DNA of 44,108 nt, from the NCBI RefSeq assembly GCF_004352915.1, contig NZ_SJSY01000057.1:1-44108 (forward strand). Reading direction: 5' to 3'. The notes beneath the pieces are model-generated. The model ran no database searches, was not told the origin of the DNA, and saw only the letters and a program-made list of their open reading frames with translations. Position 1 is the stretch's first letter; each line of letters starts with the position of its first letter. Source of the DNA: Flavobacterium zhairuonense. GTDB lineage: Bacteria; Bacteroidota; Bacteroidia; Flavobacteriales; Flavobacteriaceae. Positions 15,612-24,460 of the stretch are shown here, one piece after another. The position numbers and the translations under genes are program-made.

Positions 15612-18068
15612 ATGGCAAAAACAAAAAAAGAAACTGCAGACAAAAAAACCGAATCAAAAGGCGAAAGCATAAGGTCTTGGAAACTATCCAAACAACAAAA
15701 GTTTGTTTTGGGATGCCTTTTGATACTCTTTTCAATCGCATTATTGGTTGCGTTTATTTCGTTTTATGTTAACGGACAATGGCAAGCAGACCAAAGCGCA
15801 GTTGAAAGTCTTGGAAATCGCGACGAAGTGGTTCAAAACTGGCTCGGAAAATTCGGGGCTTATCTGGCTGATCTTATCGTTTACCGAGGTTTCGGAATCG
15901 CATCTTTCATTTTTGTTCGTCTATTTTTCTTAACCGGACTATTTTTAGCATTGGAGCTTTCTACCAAAAAACTTAAAAATACTTGGTTTTGGGATTTATT
16001 TGCCTTGATTGTTGTTTCTATTCTTTTTGGTTTTTTCGCTACGTCGGCACCAGAATTAGGCGGAACTATTGGCTATGAACTAAATCTTTTCCTTCAGGAT
16101 TATATCGGAAAAACAGGAACTTTATTAACCTTGCTTTTCGGATTGATTGTTTATTTGATTTTCAAAATAAAAGTATCGCCTGAAAAGATTCAATCTTATT
16201 TTGATTCAACCAAAAAGGAATTCAGTTCTGAATTAGAATCAATAAAACCAATTCAGCCACAACAACCGCAACAACCGGAAAGCGCATATAATCTAGAAGA
16301 ATTTGCAATTGAGGAAGAAGATCCTGAATTGGACAATATTCATCTAAAAACCGTTGACAGTCAATTTGAAATCAACAAAGAAGCTTTAAAACCGACCATT
16401 TCACATGCATCAGAAATTGATCTGAGTCCAGTTTTAAAACCTATTACACCACCTACCCCACAAGTCATTCCGACGCATGACGAAGCATTTGTTATCGAAA
16501 AAGCAGAGGAAGAAGATATTATCGAAGAAAATCTGGCTTCTCGCCTAGTTGCTGATTTTGGATTATTTGACCCAACTTTGGATTTATCCAATTACAAATT
16601 CCCAACCATCGATTTATTAAAAGAATATTCGACTGGCGGAATCACAATCAATCAAGAAGAGTTAGAAGAAAATAAAAACAAGATTGTAGATACACTTCGT
16701 AACTACAAAATTGAAATTGCTCAGATTAAAGCAACCGTTGGACCATCGGTAACTTTATACGAAATTGTTCCAGAAGCCGGAATTAGAATTTCAAAAATTA
16801 AAAGTTTAGAAGATGATATTGCTTTGTCACTATCGGCTTTAGGAATTCGTATTATTGCACCAATTCCAGGAAAAGGCACAATTGGTATCGAGGTTCCGAA
16901 CAAAAACCCAACCATGGTTTCTATGAAAAGCGTTATTGGAGCTGCTAAGTTCCAAGAAGCTGAAATGGAATTGCCAATTGCCTTAGGAAAAACTATTTCA
17001 AACGAAACTTTTGTTGTCGATTTAGCCAAAATGCCTCACTTATTAATGGCAGGTGCTACTGGACAAGGAAAATCGGTAGGATTGAATGCGGTTTTAACTT
17101 CGCTTTTATACAAAAAACATCCTGCAGAAGTAAAATTTGTTTTGGTTGATCCGAAAAAAGTAGAGCTTACGCTTTTTAATAAAATTGAAAGACATTATTT
17201 AGCCAAACTTCCTGATACCGAAGACGCTATTATTACAGATAATGCGAAAGTTGTCAATACTTTAAATTCGCTTTGTACAGAAATGGATAATCGTTATTCT
17301 TTATTAAAAGATGCGATGGTTCGTAATATTAAAGAATACAACGAAAAATTCAGATCAAGAAAATTAAACCCAGAAGCAGGCCACCGATTTTTGCCTTACA
17401 TTGTTTTGGTTGTCGATGAGTTTGCCGATTTGATTATGACAGCTGGAAAAGAAGTCGAAATTCCTATTGCGCGTTTGGCTCAGCTGGCTCGTGCTATTGG
17501 TATTCACTTGATTATAGCAACACAAAGACCATCTGTAAACGTAATTACAGGTTTAATTAAAGCCAATTTCCCTGCCAGAATTGCCTTTAGAGTAACTTCA
17601 AAAATTGACTCGAGAACGATTTTGGATACTCAAGGCGCTGACCAGTTGATTGGACGAGGAGATTTATTATACACAAATGGAAACGACGTTGTGCGTGTTC
17701 AATGTGCATTTATTGATACACCAGAGGTCGAAAAAATTACGGATTTTATTGGCGGACAGAAAGCGTATGCCACGGCTTATTTGCTTCCAGAGTTCATTGG
17801 AGAAGAAAGTGGCATCAATCTTGATATAGACATTTCCGAAAGAGACACCCTGTTTAGAGAAGCTGCCGAGATTATTGTCAATGCACAACAAGGTTCTGCT
17901 TCGTTACTGCAAAGAAAATTAAAACTAGGCTACAACAGAGCCGGGCGATTGATTGATCAATTGGAAGCAGCCGGAATTGTTGGCCCTTTTGAAGGCAGTA
18001 AAGCCCGAAGCGTGAACATTCTAGATTTAAGTGCTCTTGATCAATTTTTTAATAATGAACAAAATTAA
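15612..18068 (+). CDS. ftsK: DNA translocase FtsK
   Basis: Pumps chromosomal DNA through the closing septum and aids dimer resolution. About four transmembrane spans occupy residues 28-185. A Gln/Pro/Glu-rich linker (about 195-320) is short compared with E. coli. The motor has Walker A GATGQGKS near residue 480, Walker B IVLVVDEFADLIM near 597 and the IIATQRPSVNVITG stretch near 637. The C-terminal gamma winged helix (SASLLQRKLKLGYNRAGRLIDQLEAAGIVGP) is present. The 818-residue total is typical for Flavobacteriia. It heads a cotranscribed run with lolA and the lptF/G-like gene. Confidence 0.96.
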   Translation: MAKTKKETADKKTESKGESIRSWKLSKQQKFVLGCLLILFSIALLVAFISFYVNGQWQADQSAVESLGNRDEVVQNWLGKFGAYLADLIVYRGFGIASFIFVRLFFLTGLFLALELSTKKLKNTWFWDLFALIVVSILFGFFATSAPELGGTIGYELNLFLQDYIGKTGTLLTLLFGLIVYLIFKIKVSPEKIQSYFDSTKKEFSSELESIKPIQPQQPQQPESAYNLEEFAIEEEDPELDNIHLKTVDSQFEINKEALKPTISHASEIDLSPVLKPITPPTPQVIPTHDEAFVIEKAEEEDIIEENLASRLVADFGLFDPTLDLSNYKFPTIDLLKEYSTGGITINQEELEENKNKIVDTLRNYKIEIAQIKATVGPSVTLYEIVPEAGIRISKIKSLEDDIALSLSALGIRIIAPIPGKGTIGIEVPNKNPTMVSMKSVIGAAKFQEAEMELPIALGKTISNETFVVDLAKMPHLLMAGATGQGKSVGLNAVLTSLLYKKHPAEVKFVLVDPKKVELTLFNKIERHYLAKLPDTEDAIITDNAKVVNTLNSLCTEMDNRYSLLKDAMVRNIKEYNEKFRSRKLNPEAGHRFLPYIVLVVDEFADLIMTAGKEVEIPIARLAQLARAIGIHLIIATQRPSVNVITGLIKANFPARIAFRVTSKIDSRTILDTQGADQLIGRGDLLYTNGNDVVRVQCAFIDTPEVEKITDFIGGQKAYATAYLLPEFIGEESGINLDIDISERDTLFREAAEIIVNAQQGSASLLQRKLKLGYNRAGRLIDQLEAAGIVGPFEGSKARSVNILDLSALDQFFNNEQN

Positions 18069-18120
18069 CCCCATCATGAAAACGAAAATTCAGGAAATCA
18101 GAAACAATTCTATCACAAAC

Positions 18121-18768
18121 ATGACTAAAAAGTGTCTTCAAATTGCAACTATATTGCTTTTGAGCTTCACTTCTATTCAGGCTCAGGATAAAAAAGCCAA
18201 AGATTTATTGAACGAAGTAACGACTAAAATAAAAAGTTACGACAACATTGTTATCGATTTTAAATACTCTTTGAATAATGCTAAAGAAAACATTAATCAA
18301 GACAGTAAAGGGAACGTAACAATGAAGGGAAATCAATATGTATTGAACTTCATGGGAGTTACTAAAATATTCGACGGGCAAAAAACATATACAATCAACC
18401 CTGAAGATGAAGAAGTTACTATTTCTAAAGTAAATGAAAAAGATGACAATGCTATAACGCCTTCAAAAATGCTTACTTTCTTTAATTCTGGCTACAAATA
18501 CAACATGGATATTGTACAGAATGTTAAAGGACGAAAAATTCAGTATATAAAATTAGTTCCGACAAGTGGCAAAGACCAGAGAAAAGAAATTCTTTTAGGT
18601 ATTGACGTTCAAACAAAACACATCTATAATTTGATTGAAACTGGAAAAAACGGAACAAAAACAACTTTAACCGTTAATTCTTTTAAAACCAATCAGCCTT
18701 TATCAAAAAATCAATTTACCTTTGTAGCGAGCAAATATCCAAAATACTACATCAACAAATTAGATTAA
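18121..18768 (+). CDS. lolA: outer-membrane lipoprotein carrier LolA-like protein
   Basis: Periplasmic chaperone that carries lipoproteins from the inner to the outer membrane. From the ATG at 18121 the product begins with a compact signal peptide (MTKKCLQIATILLLSFTSIQAQ); in-frame ATGs at 18076 and 18055 would give unusually long n-regions and the latter overlaps ftsK. The mature part has LolA-like features: DYNIVIDFKYS-type start, GNVTMKGNQYVLNFMGVTKIFDGQKTYTINPEDEEV and PSKMLTFFNSGYKY. It sits directly between ftsK and the LPS-transport-type permease, the conserved order in Flavobacteria. Confidence 0.85.
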   Translation: MTKKCLQIATILLLSFTSIQAQDKKAKDLLNEVTTKIKSYDNIVIDFKYSLNNAKENINQDSKGNVTMKGNQYVLNFMGVTKIFDGQKTYTINPEDEEVTISKVNEKDDNAITPSKMLTFFNSGYKYNMDIVQNVKGRKIQYIKLVPTSGKDQRKEILLGIDVQTKHIYNLIETGKNGTKTTLTVNSFKTNQPLSKNQFTFVASKYPKYYINKLD

Positions 18769-18775
18769 TTACGGG

Positions 18776-20230
18776 TTGAAAATTTTAGACAAATACTTAC
18801 TAAAAACATTCTTGATTACGTTTACTACGGTATTCGTAATCCTTTTTTTTATATTCATTCTTCAAACAGTCTGGCTTTTTATCTCAGAACTTGCCGGTAA
18901 AGACCTGGATCTGATCCTGATTGTGAAATTCCTATTATTCTCGATGCCAAGGATTATTCCGTTAGTTTTACCACTATCTGTTTTACTGGCTTCGATTATG
19001 ACTTTCGGAAATTTAGCCGAGAATTATGAATTTGCAGCAATGAAATCTTCTGGAATCTCACTACAAAGAGCGATGCGTATTTTAATTGCATTCATCTTTG
19101 TTTTAAGTATAGTCGCTTTTTGGTTTGCAAATAACGTAATTCCGTATGCAGAATATAAATTCGTTAATTTCCGAAAAAACATTGCCCAAGCCAAACCTGC
19201 AATGGCAATTGCTGAAGGACAATTTAACGATGTCGGATTTTACAACATCAAAGTAAATAAAAAATCAGGCGAAAACGGAAACATCTTAACAGGAGTTACA
19301 ATTCACGAAAAGAATAACAATATTGGTGAAAACAAAACTGTCATAAAAGCCAAACATGGCAAATTAATCAGTAATGAAAAATCAAGTATTTTAAAATTGG
19401 TTTTAAATGACGGTTATTATTACCAAGACGTTACGCCAAAAAAATATGAAGATCGCGCTAAAATACCATTTGTAAAAGCATCTTTCAAAAAGCAAATTAT
19501 CAATATTGATTTGTCTGAACTAAATAAAGTTGACGACGACAAAGAAAGCGTAAACAGCACAAACGGAATGCTGAATGTTAGCGAATTACGCTATACTTTA
19601 GATTCTTTAAGCAAAAATCTTGATAATGAAATAATTTCTTTTTCAGAAAATATTAATCAACGAGTGGGAATCAAAAAAATCCCTATTCCGACAAAAACTG
19701 ACATAAAGAAAAAGCAAATGCCTAATGATCTTTTGTCATTATACACAACAAAACAAAAGGTAGATATCTTAAAAATGGCTAACAGCAATGTATCCAGCAA
19801 TATCTATTCGATCGAAGCAACTCAAAAAGATTTAAAAGATAAACAACGTGAGATAAATAAACATCTAACTGCATTGTACGAGAAATTTGTAATTGCCTTT
19901 GCATGTTTTTTAATGTTTTTTATTGGAGCTCCTCTAGGTGCAATCATCCGTAAAGGGGGATTAGGACTACCTATCGTATTTGCGGTTTTGATTTTTATCA
20001 CTTTCCACTTTATCAATACTTTCGGAAAAAGACTTTCACAGGAAGGCGGTATGACTCCTTTTATGGGATCATGGATGTCATCTTTCATATTATCACCATT
20101 GGCTATTTTATTGACCTATCGTGCAACAAACGACAATGGTTTAATAAATTTTGACGCAATCACAACGCCAATTTCTCAAGCATTTCAGAAAATTTCCGAG
20201 CGTTTTTTTCCCGCTCAAAACAAACAATAA
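18776..20230 (+). CDS. LptF/LptG family permease (YjgP/YjgQ)
   Basis: An inner-membrane subunit of the lipopolysaccharide export ABC transporter. The layout is three N-terminal spans (KILDKYLLKTFLITFTTVFVILFFIFILQTVW, MPRIIPLVLPLSVLLASIMTFG, a span near residue 105), a large periplasmic beta-jellyroll domain and three C-terminal spans from about residue 365 (FVIAFACFLMFFIGAPLGAIIRKGGLG). The frame starts with a TTG codon at 18776, seven bases after the lolA stop, the only start that keeps the first helix. LptF and LptG cannot be told apart here. Confidence 0.9.
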   Translation: MKILDKYLLKTFLITFTTVFVILFFIFILQTVWLFISELAGKDLDLILIVKFLLFSMPRIIPLVLPLSVLLASIMTFGNLAENYEFAAMKSSGISLQRAMRILIAFIFVLSIVAFWFANNVIPYAEYKFVNFRKNIAQAKPAMAIAEGQFNDVGFYNIKVNKKSGENGNILTGVTIHEKNNNIGENKTVIKAKHGKLISNEKSSILKLVLNDGYYYQDVTPKKYEDRAKIPFVKASFKKQIINIDLSELNKVDDDKESVNSTNGMLNVSELRYTLDSLSKNLDNEIISFSENINQRVGIKKIPIPTKTDIKKKQMPNDLLSLYTTKQKVDILKMANSNVSSNIYSIEATQKDLKDKQREINKHLTALYEKFVIAFACFLMFFIGAPLGAIIRKGGLGLPIVFAVLIFITFHFINTFGKRLSQEGGMTPFMGSWMSSFILSPLAILLTYRATNDNGLINFDAITTPISQAFQKISERFFPAQNKQ

Positions 20231-20232
20231 TT

Positions 20233-21363
20233 ATGTCAACAAAAATACAACTAAATACCATTGAAGAAGCTATAGAAGATATTCGTCAAGGTAAAGTGAT
20301 CATTGTAGTCGATGATGAAGATCGTGAAAACGAAGGTGATTTTTTGGCAGCAGCCGAAAAAGTAACTCCAGAAATGATCAACTTCATGGCCACTCACGGG
20401 CGCGGATTAATTTGTACACCACTCACAGAAAGTCGTTGTAAGGAACTTGATTTGCGAGCCATGGTAACTAACAATACAGATCACATGGAAACTGCTTTTA
20501 CAGTTTCAGTTGATTTGAAAGGCAATGGAGTTACAACTGGAATTTCTGCGGCAGACAGATCAAAAACGGTTCAATCCTTAGTTGATCCAAATACAAAACC
20601 ACATGACTTGGCACGTCCTGGACATATATTCCCATTGATTGCAAAACAAGGTGGTGTTTTAAGAAGAACTGGACATACTGAAGCCGCAATTGATTTTGCA
20701 AGATTAGCAGGATTCAAACCTGCCGGCGTTATCTGCGAAATTTTAAATGAAGACGGAACAATGTCGCGCCTGCCTCAACTTATTGAAGTAGCGAAAAAAT
20801 TCAACTTAAAATTAGTTTCGATTGAAGATTTAGTTGCCTACAGAATGCAACATGACAGTCTGATTGTAAAAAAAGAGGATTTTGATATTGAAACTCGTTT
20901 TGGAACATTCAGATTAAGAGCTTACGAACAAACAACCAACAAGCAAATTCATATTGCGTTGACTAAAGGAACATGGAATTTAGGCGAGCCAATCTTAACT
21001 AGAATCCATTCTTCACAAGTTAATAATGATTTACTCGGCACTTTGACAAACAATGCCGAACAACAATTAGACGATATGTTTAAAGTTATTAATGAAAATG
21101 GCAAAGGAGCTATCATTTTCATTAATCAAGACATGACAGCTGTTAACTTATTAAATAGGATTTCAGAACTTAAAGCGCTACAGTCACAAGGAACATTAAA
21201 AGCACCAAAAGTGATTATTGACAGCAAAGATTACGGAATTGGCGCTCAAATTCTACATGATATTGATATCTCAAAAATTAGATTAGTTTCAAATACTCAG
21301 CAAACAAAACGTGTTGGTATGATTGGTTACGGCCTTGAAATCACAGAGTACGTAAACTACTAA
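20233..21363 (+). CDS. ribB: 3,4-dihydroxy-2-butanone-4-phosphate synthase with a degenerate GTP cyclohydrolase II domain
   Basis: Residues 1 to about 205 form a complete RibB domain: [83 protein letters not shown] and [13 protein letters not shown]. It converts ribulose-5-phosphate to the four-carbon riboflavin precursor. Residues about 206-376 follow the GTP cyclohydrolase II fold ([48 protein letters not shown]), but the zinc-binding Cys triad and the RQEGRGIGL-type arginine motif are missing. The second domain is probably catalytically dead or regulatory. It starts two bases after the permease stop. Confidence 0.93.
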   Translation: MSTKIQLNTIEEAIEDIRQGKVIIVVDDEDRENEGDFLAAAEKVTPEMINFMATHGRGLICTPLTESRCKELDLRAMVTNNTDHMETAFTVSVDLKGNGVTTGISAADRSKTVQSLVDPNTKPHDLARPGHIFPLIAKQGGVLRRTGHTEAAIDFARLAGFKPAGVICEILNEDGTMSRLPQLIEVAKKFNLKLVSIEDLVAYRMQHDSLIVKKEDFDIETRFGTFRLRAYEQTTNKQIHIALTKGTWNLGEPILTRIHSSQVNNDLLGTLTNNAEQQLDDMFKVINENGKGAIIFINQDMTAVNLLNRISELKALQSQGTLKAPKVIIDSKDYGIGAQILHDIDISKIRLVSNTQQTKRVGMIGYGLEITEYVNY

Positions 21364-21366
21364 TTT

Positions 21367-21765
21367 ATGGGGACAATTGAAGAAAGAATCATAAAATCTG
21401 AGACTCGAATTTTTAAAGCCGTTTTTCCAAGTACAACCAATCATTATGATACTTTATTTGGAGGAACAGCACTTCATCTAATGGATGAAGTTGCTTTTAT
21501 TTGTGCGACACGTTTTAGCCGTAAAAAAGTAGTAACGATTTCAACTGGTCAAATCGATTTTAAAAAAGCAATTCCTGCTGGAACTTTGATCGAATTAGTG
21601 GCTAAAGTTGTTAGTGTTGGAAACACGAGTTGCAAAATTCATGTCGACATCTTTATGGAACAAATGTATTCTGAGCTTCACGAAACGGTAGTTTCTGGAA
21701 CTTTTTCATTTGTTGCAGTTGACGAAAACAAAAAATCAGTTCCTATTTTAGATCATTTGGAATAA
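21367..21765 (+). CDS. acyl-CoA thioesterase (hotdog fold, YciA-like)
   Basis: A 132-residue hotdog domain. PSTTNHYDTLFGGTALHLMDEVAFICATRFSRKKVVTISTGQIDFKKAIPAG has the catalytic-helix Asp (MDEVAF) and the conserved loop of acyl-CoA hydrolases. It hydrolyses acyl-CoA thioesters in the cytoplasm; chain length is not predictable. The gene begins three bases after ribB and ends the core operon before tRNA-Ser. Confidence 0.87.
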   Translation: MGTIEERIIKSETRIFKAVFPSTTNHYDTLFGGTALHLMDEVAFICATRFSRKKVVTISTGQIDFKKAIPAGTLIELVAKVVSVGNTSCKIHVDIFMEQMYSELHETVVSGTFSFVAVDENKKSVPILDHLE

Positions 21766-21853
21766 TTTTTCAGAAAAGCTCATTTTCAGAAATACTGATA
21801 ACTAGACACTTGAAAATTATTTCAAAAAAGTTTCAAAAAAACTCCAAAAAAAG

Positions 21854-21884
21854 TTTTGAGAACCGAAAAACCGTCTTATATTTG
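21854..21884 (+). promoter_or_regulatory. promoter of tRNA-Ser number 1
   Basis: TATATTTG at 21877-21884 (TAnnTTTG) with TTTTG at 21854-21858, an 18-base spacer. The same TTATATTTGCACCCGCAAT word precedes the second tRNA-Ser at 39634. Confidence 0.75.
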
Positions 21885-21916
21885 CACCCGCAATCAGGCA
21901 ATGATCGCAACATACT

Positions 21917-22001
21917 GGAGAAATGGCAGAGCGGTCGAATGCGGCAGTCTTGAAAACTGTTGACTGTAACAGGTCCGGGGGTTCGAATCCCTCTTTCTCC
22001 G
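21917..22001 (+). tRNA. tRNA-Ser(UGA), copy 1
   Basis: 85 nt with acceptor stem GGAGAAA/TTTCTCC, discriminator G, anticodon TGA at 21951-21953 in the loop CTTGAAAA, a long class II variable arm and the T arm GGGGGTTCGAATCCCTC. The CCA end is not encoded. Its 3' end starts the 183-bp direct repeat that bounds the arsenic island, so it is an integration target. Confidence 0.97.
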
Positions 22002-22163
22002 CTGAAGGCTTAAAAAGAGACTTTTCAAAGTTTACAAAAAAGGCTAAAATTCACGGAAAACCCTGCAAATCAAACGATTTGCAGGGTTTTTTCTTTTATA
22101 CCTGTTTTCAATATTTATAAAAACAATCAAAATTTTCGTGGCACATTCGTGGCACTGTTGGAA
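21981..22163 (+). repeat. left attachment-type direct repeat (tRNA-Ser 3' end plus downstream DNA)
   Basis: 183 bases beginning in the tRNA T loop (GTTCGAATCCCTC) and ending at CACTGTTGGAA. They recur at 32995-33177 at the same length and about 95 percent identity by eye. It includes a terminator hairpin and the CGTGGCACATTCGTGGCAC tandem word. Taken as attL or an equivalent island boundary. Confidence 0.85.
22058..22093 (+). terminator. terminator after tRNA-Ser number 1
   Basis: AAACCCTGCAAATC at 22058-22071, loop AAAC, GATTTGCAGGGTTT at 22076-22089, then a T run. A copy with one mismatch is at 33072-33103 in the right repeat. Confidence 0.88.
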
Positions 22164-22188
22164 TGGAATGCATACCTTTTCTGCCACA
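22164..22188 (+). repeat. 25-bp island motif, copy A
   Basis: TGGA, five variable bases, then TACCTTTTCTGCCACA. A GTGGCA hexamer at 22149 faces TGCCAC at 22182. Other copies are at 31475, 32713 and 39470. Confidence 0.75.
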
Positions 22189-22292
22189 AATTGCTAAGGC
22201 GAATTCTTATAAAAACCGTTTAAAAAGTTAAAAAAATTACGTTATGATTCTCAATGCCTTGCGGCAGAATAACGAACTTAACTTATGAGAGG

Positions 22293-23444
22293 ATGGAAAA
22301 CAGCAGAAAAAAATACAGCATTGACTTTAAGATCTGGGCCGTTAAGACCTGCATGGAACATAAAAGCGTGCGTCTGGCCGCCAATAAACTGAAGATCAAC
22401 AAAAACAGCCTGCAGCACTGGAAAAACCTCTTCCGAAACGGAAAGCTCACCCTGCAGCAGACCGCAGGTCCGGATTTGAACAGAAACGAAATAGTCCAAC
22501 TTCAGAAGGAACTCAAAATTCTGAGGTTGGAAAGAGATATTTTAAAAGAAGGAGCCGGACTTCTTAATCAGGGCAGACGTGCCATCTACCAGTTTATAAG
22601 AGAAAATACAGAAAGATATCCCGTAGGTAAGATGTGTCGGGCTTTTCAGGTTGATCCCAGCTGCTATTACAAATGGCTTAAAGGACTTGCCACCAGCAGG
22701 GTGGAACGCAGGATTTTTATAACATCAGAGATTTCAAAAATCTACCACTGGAGCGAAGGCAGATACGGCAGCCTGAGAATATCCCGAGAATTGGCCTTCC
22801 TGGGCATAAAAGCATGTCCTTCATTTGTCAGAAAGATCATGGCAGAGCAGCAGCTGCGATGGATTGCAAAATTAAAATTCAAAAGAACCACCTTCTCCTC
22901 CCCAAGATATACTGCGGCAGAAAATTTATTAAAGCAGAATTTTACGGTAAATAGACAAAACCAGGTCTGGGTCTCAGATATCACCTACATCAGAACAGCC
23001 AAAGGATGGGCATATCTCACTACAGTTATAGACCTCTTTGATCGAAAAGTCATAGGCTGGTCATTAAGCAAAACTCTGAAAGCAATCGACACAAGCTTCG
23101 CCGCCTTAAGAAAAGCCCTGCTGAACCGTCCTTTAGTTCCAAACCAGAAACTTATATTCCATTCTGACAGGGGAATCCAATATTCCAGCAGAATCTTTCT
23201 CTACGCATTATCAAAAAACAGCCAAATCCTGCAGAGTATGAGCAGAAAGGGAAACTGCTATGATAACGCTGTTGCCGAGAGTTTTTTCAAAACGCTGAAA
23301 ACGGAACTGGTACACCGGCATAAATATAAAACCAAAAAACAAGCTGGAAATTCAATTCGTGACTATATCGAAAATTTCTATAATAAAGTAAGGAGACATT
23401 CTGCTTTAGGTTATTTAACAATAGATGAGTTCCATAATCAATAA
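22293..23444 (+). CDS. IS3 family transposase (fused OrfA-OrfB)
   Basis: Begins at the ATG at 22293 (MENSRKKYSIDFKIWAVKTC), an OrfA-type helix-turn-helix followed by a Leu-rich coiled coil (IVQLQKELKILRLERDILKEG). The OrfB part is in the same frame: an HTH_21-like region, then the DDE integrase core with WVSDITYIRTAKGWAYLTTVIDLFDRKVIGW, HSDRGIQYSS and the Glu in CYDNAVAESFFKTLKTELVH. In most IS3 elements OrfA and OrfB are joined by a -1 frameshift, so a single 383-residue frame is unusual. I could not identify terminal inverted repeats. GC content is higher than the tRNA flank. Confidence 0.9.
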   Translation: MENSRKKYSIDFKIWAVKTCMEHKSVRLAANKLKINKNSLQHWKNLFRNGKLTLQQTAGPDLNRNEIVQLQKELKILRLERDILKEGAGLLNQGRRAIYQFIRENTERYPVGKMCRAFQVDPSCYYKWLKGLATSRVERRIFITSEISKIYHWSEGRYGSLRISRELAFLGIKACPSFVRKIMAEQQLRWIAKLKFKRTTFSSPRYTAAENLLKQNFTVNRQNQVWVSDITYIRTAKGWAYLTTVIDLFDRKVIGWSLSKTLKAIDTSFAALRKALLNRPLVPNQKLIFHSDRGIQYSSRIFLYALSKNSQILQSMSRKGNCYDNAVAESFFKTLKTELVHRHKYKTKKQAGNSIRDYIENFYNKVRRHSALGYLTIDEFHNQ

Positions 23445-23571
23445 ATAAATTTTCCAGTGATTACAAAAACTATCACTGCTGATTATTAAACCTAATGCTA
23501 TTATATACCTTGCAGATCGGCATTAAAAACTAAAAAAAGTTAATTTTCTTTTTTTAGTAAAAACAATATCG

Positions 23572-23584
23572 TAATATTGCAATA
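23572..23584 (+). promoter_or_regulatory. arsR promoter with overlapping operator palindrome
   Basis: TAATATTG at 23572-23579 resembles the TAnnTTTG -7 element and overlaps the perfect dyad TATTGCAATA at 23575-23584, 14 bases before the arsR ATG. Suits autorepression by ArsR. Confidence 0.55.
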
Positions 23585-23597
23585 TAAATATAAAACA

Positions 23598-23930
23598 ATG
23601 GGAGCAACAAAAACAGATCACTTTACAGAAAGCCAGAATGAGCTGGCTGTTTTAGCCAAAGCATTAGGCCATCCAGCGCGTATTGCTATTATGGAATATT
23701 TATTGAAAGTGGATGCCTGCATCTGCGGAGATATTGTAAACGAACTTCCCCTTTCACAGCCGACGGTTTCTCAGCACTTGAAGGAATTGAAAAATGCAGG
23801 GCTGATTAAAGGAAGCATCGAAGGAAACTCAATCTGCTATTGCATCAATGAACCTGGACTTGAAAAGATAAAAGGCTTCTTTGAGCACATATCAGATCAT
23901 TTGGCAAAGAAGAGAAGCGAATGCTGCTAA
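23598..23930 (+). CDS. arsR: ArsR/SmtB family arsenic-responsive repressor
   Basis: A 110-residue winged-helix repressor from the ATG at 23598; the ATG-less upstream extension covers the operator. ALGHPARIAIMEYLLKVDACICGDIVNELPLSQPTVSQHLKELKNAGLIKG is the ArsR helix-turn-helix, with Cys-Ile-Cys in the sensor helix as an As(III) ligand pair. The C-terminus ends SECC, a possible third ligand. Heads the ars operon and probably represses it through the dyad at 23575. Confidence 0.93.
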   Translation: MGATKTDHFTESQNELAVLAKALGHPARIAIMEYLLKVDACICGDIVNELPLSQPTVSQHLKELKNAGLIKGSIEGNSICYCINEPGLEKIKGFFEHISDHLAKKRSECC

Positions 23931-23941
23931 TCTATAAAAAT

Positions 23942-24427
23942 ATGGAAATCAGAAAACTTTCGGACAAACACTGGGATCAGGTAAAAATAATTTATCAAAA
24001 AGGAATAGACACCGGCAATGCAACTTTCCAGACCAGCGCCCCTTCATGGGAAGACTGGGACCAGTCGCATCTTAAGTCATGCCGGGTTGTGATGCAGGAA
24101 GACGGTAATGTAATTGGCTGGGCTGCCCTTACCCCTGTTTCTTCACGCTGCGTTTATGCAGGGGTTGCAGAGGTGAGCGTATATGTGGATCCTGCACATT
24201 CAGGAAAAGGAATCGGGCTGACCCTTTTAAAGGAACTTGTCCGACAGAGCGAAACAGAAGGAATCTGGACGCTTCAGGCAGGGATCTTCCCTGAGAATAC
24301 AGCAAGCCTCCGCATCCATGAAAAAGCAGGTTTCAGAATACTTGGAACAAGGGAGAAAATCGGAAAACAGAATGGTATCTGGAGAGATACTGCGCTTCTT
24401 GAAAGAAGAAGCTCTGTTATTATTTAA
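23942..24427 (+). CDS. ArsN-like GNAT N-acetyltransferase
   Basis: A 161-residue acetyltransferase of the phosphinothricin/methionine sulfoximine type. KGIDTGNATFQTSAPSWEDWD, CVYAGVAEVSVYVDPAHSGKGIGLTLLKELV and GIFPENTASLRIHEKAGFRILGTREKIG are characteristic. Members in ars operons are called ArsN; ArsN1 acetylates the arsenical antibiotic arsinothricin. Position between arsR and the DUF6428-like gene supports that reading. Start at ATG 23942, 12 bases after the arsR stop. Confidence 0.85.
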   Translation: MEIRKLSDKHWDQVKIIYQKGIDTGNATFQTSAPSWEDWDQSHLKSCRVVMQEDGNVIGWAALTPVSSRCVYAGVAEVSVYVDPAHSGKGIGLTLLKELVRQSETEGIWTLQAGIFPENTASLRIHEKAGFRILGTREKIGKQNGIWRDTALLERRSSVII

Positions 24428-24460
24428 TAAAAAATATAGTTTAACTAAATATAAAAAATT

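Noticed and set aside
21923..22120. ORF across tRNA-Ser number 1 (and the similar one at 39579-39815)
   Set aside because: It lies on the tRNA gene and its terminator; the tRNA explains the sequence.
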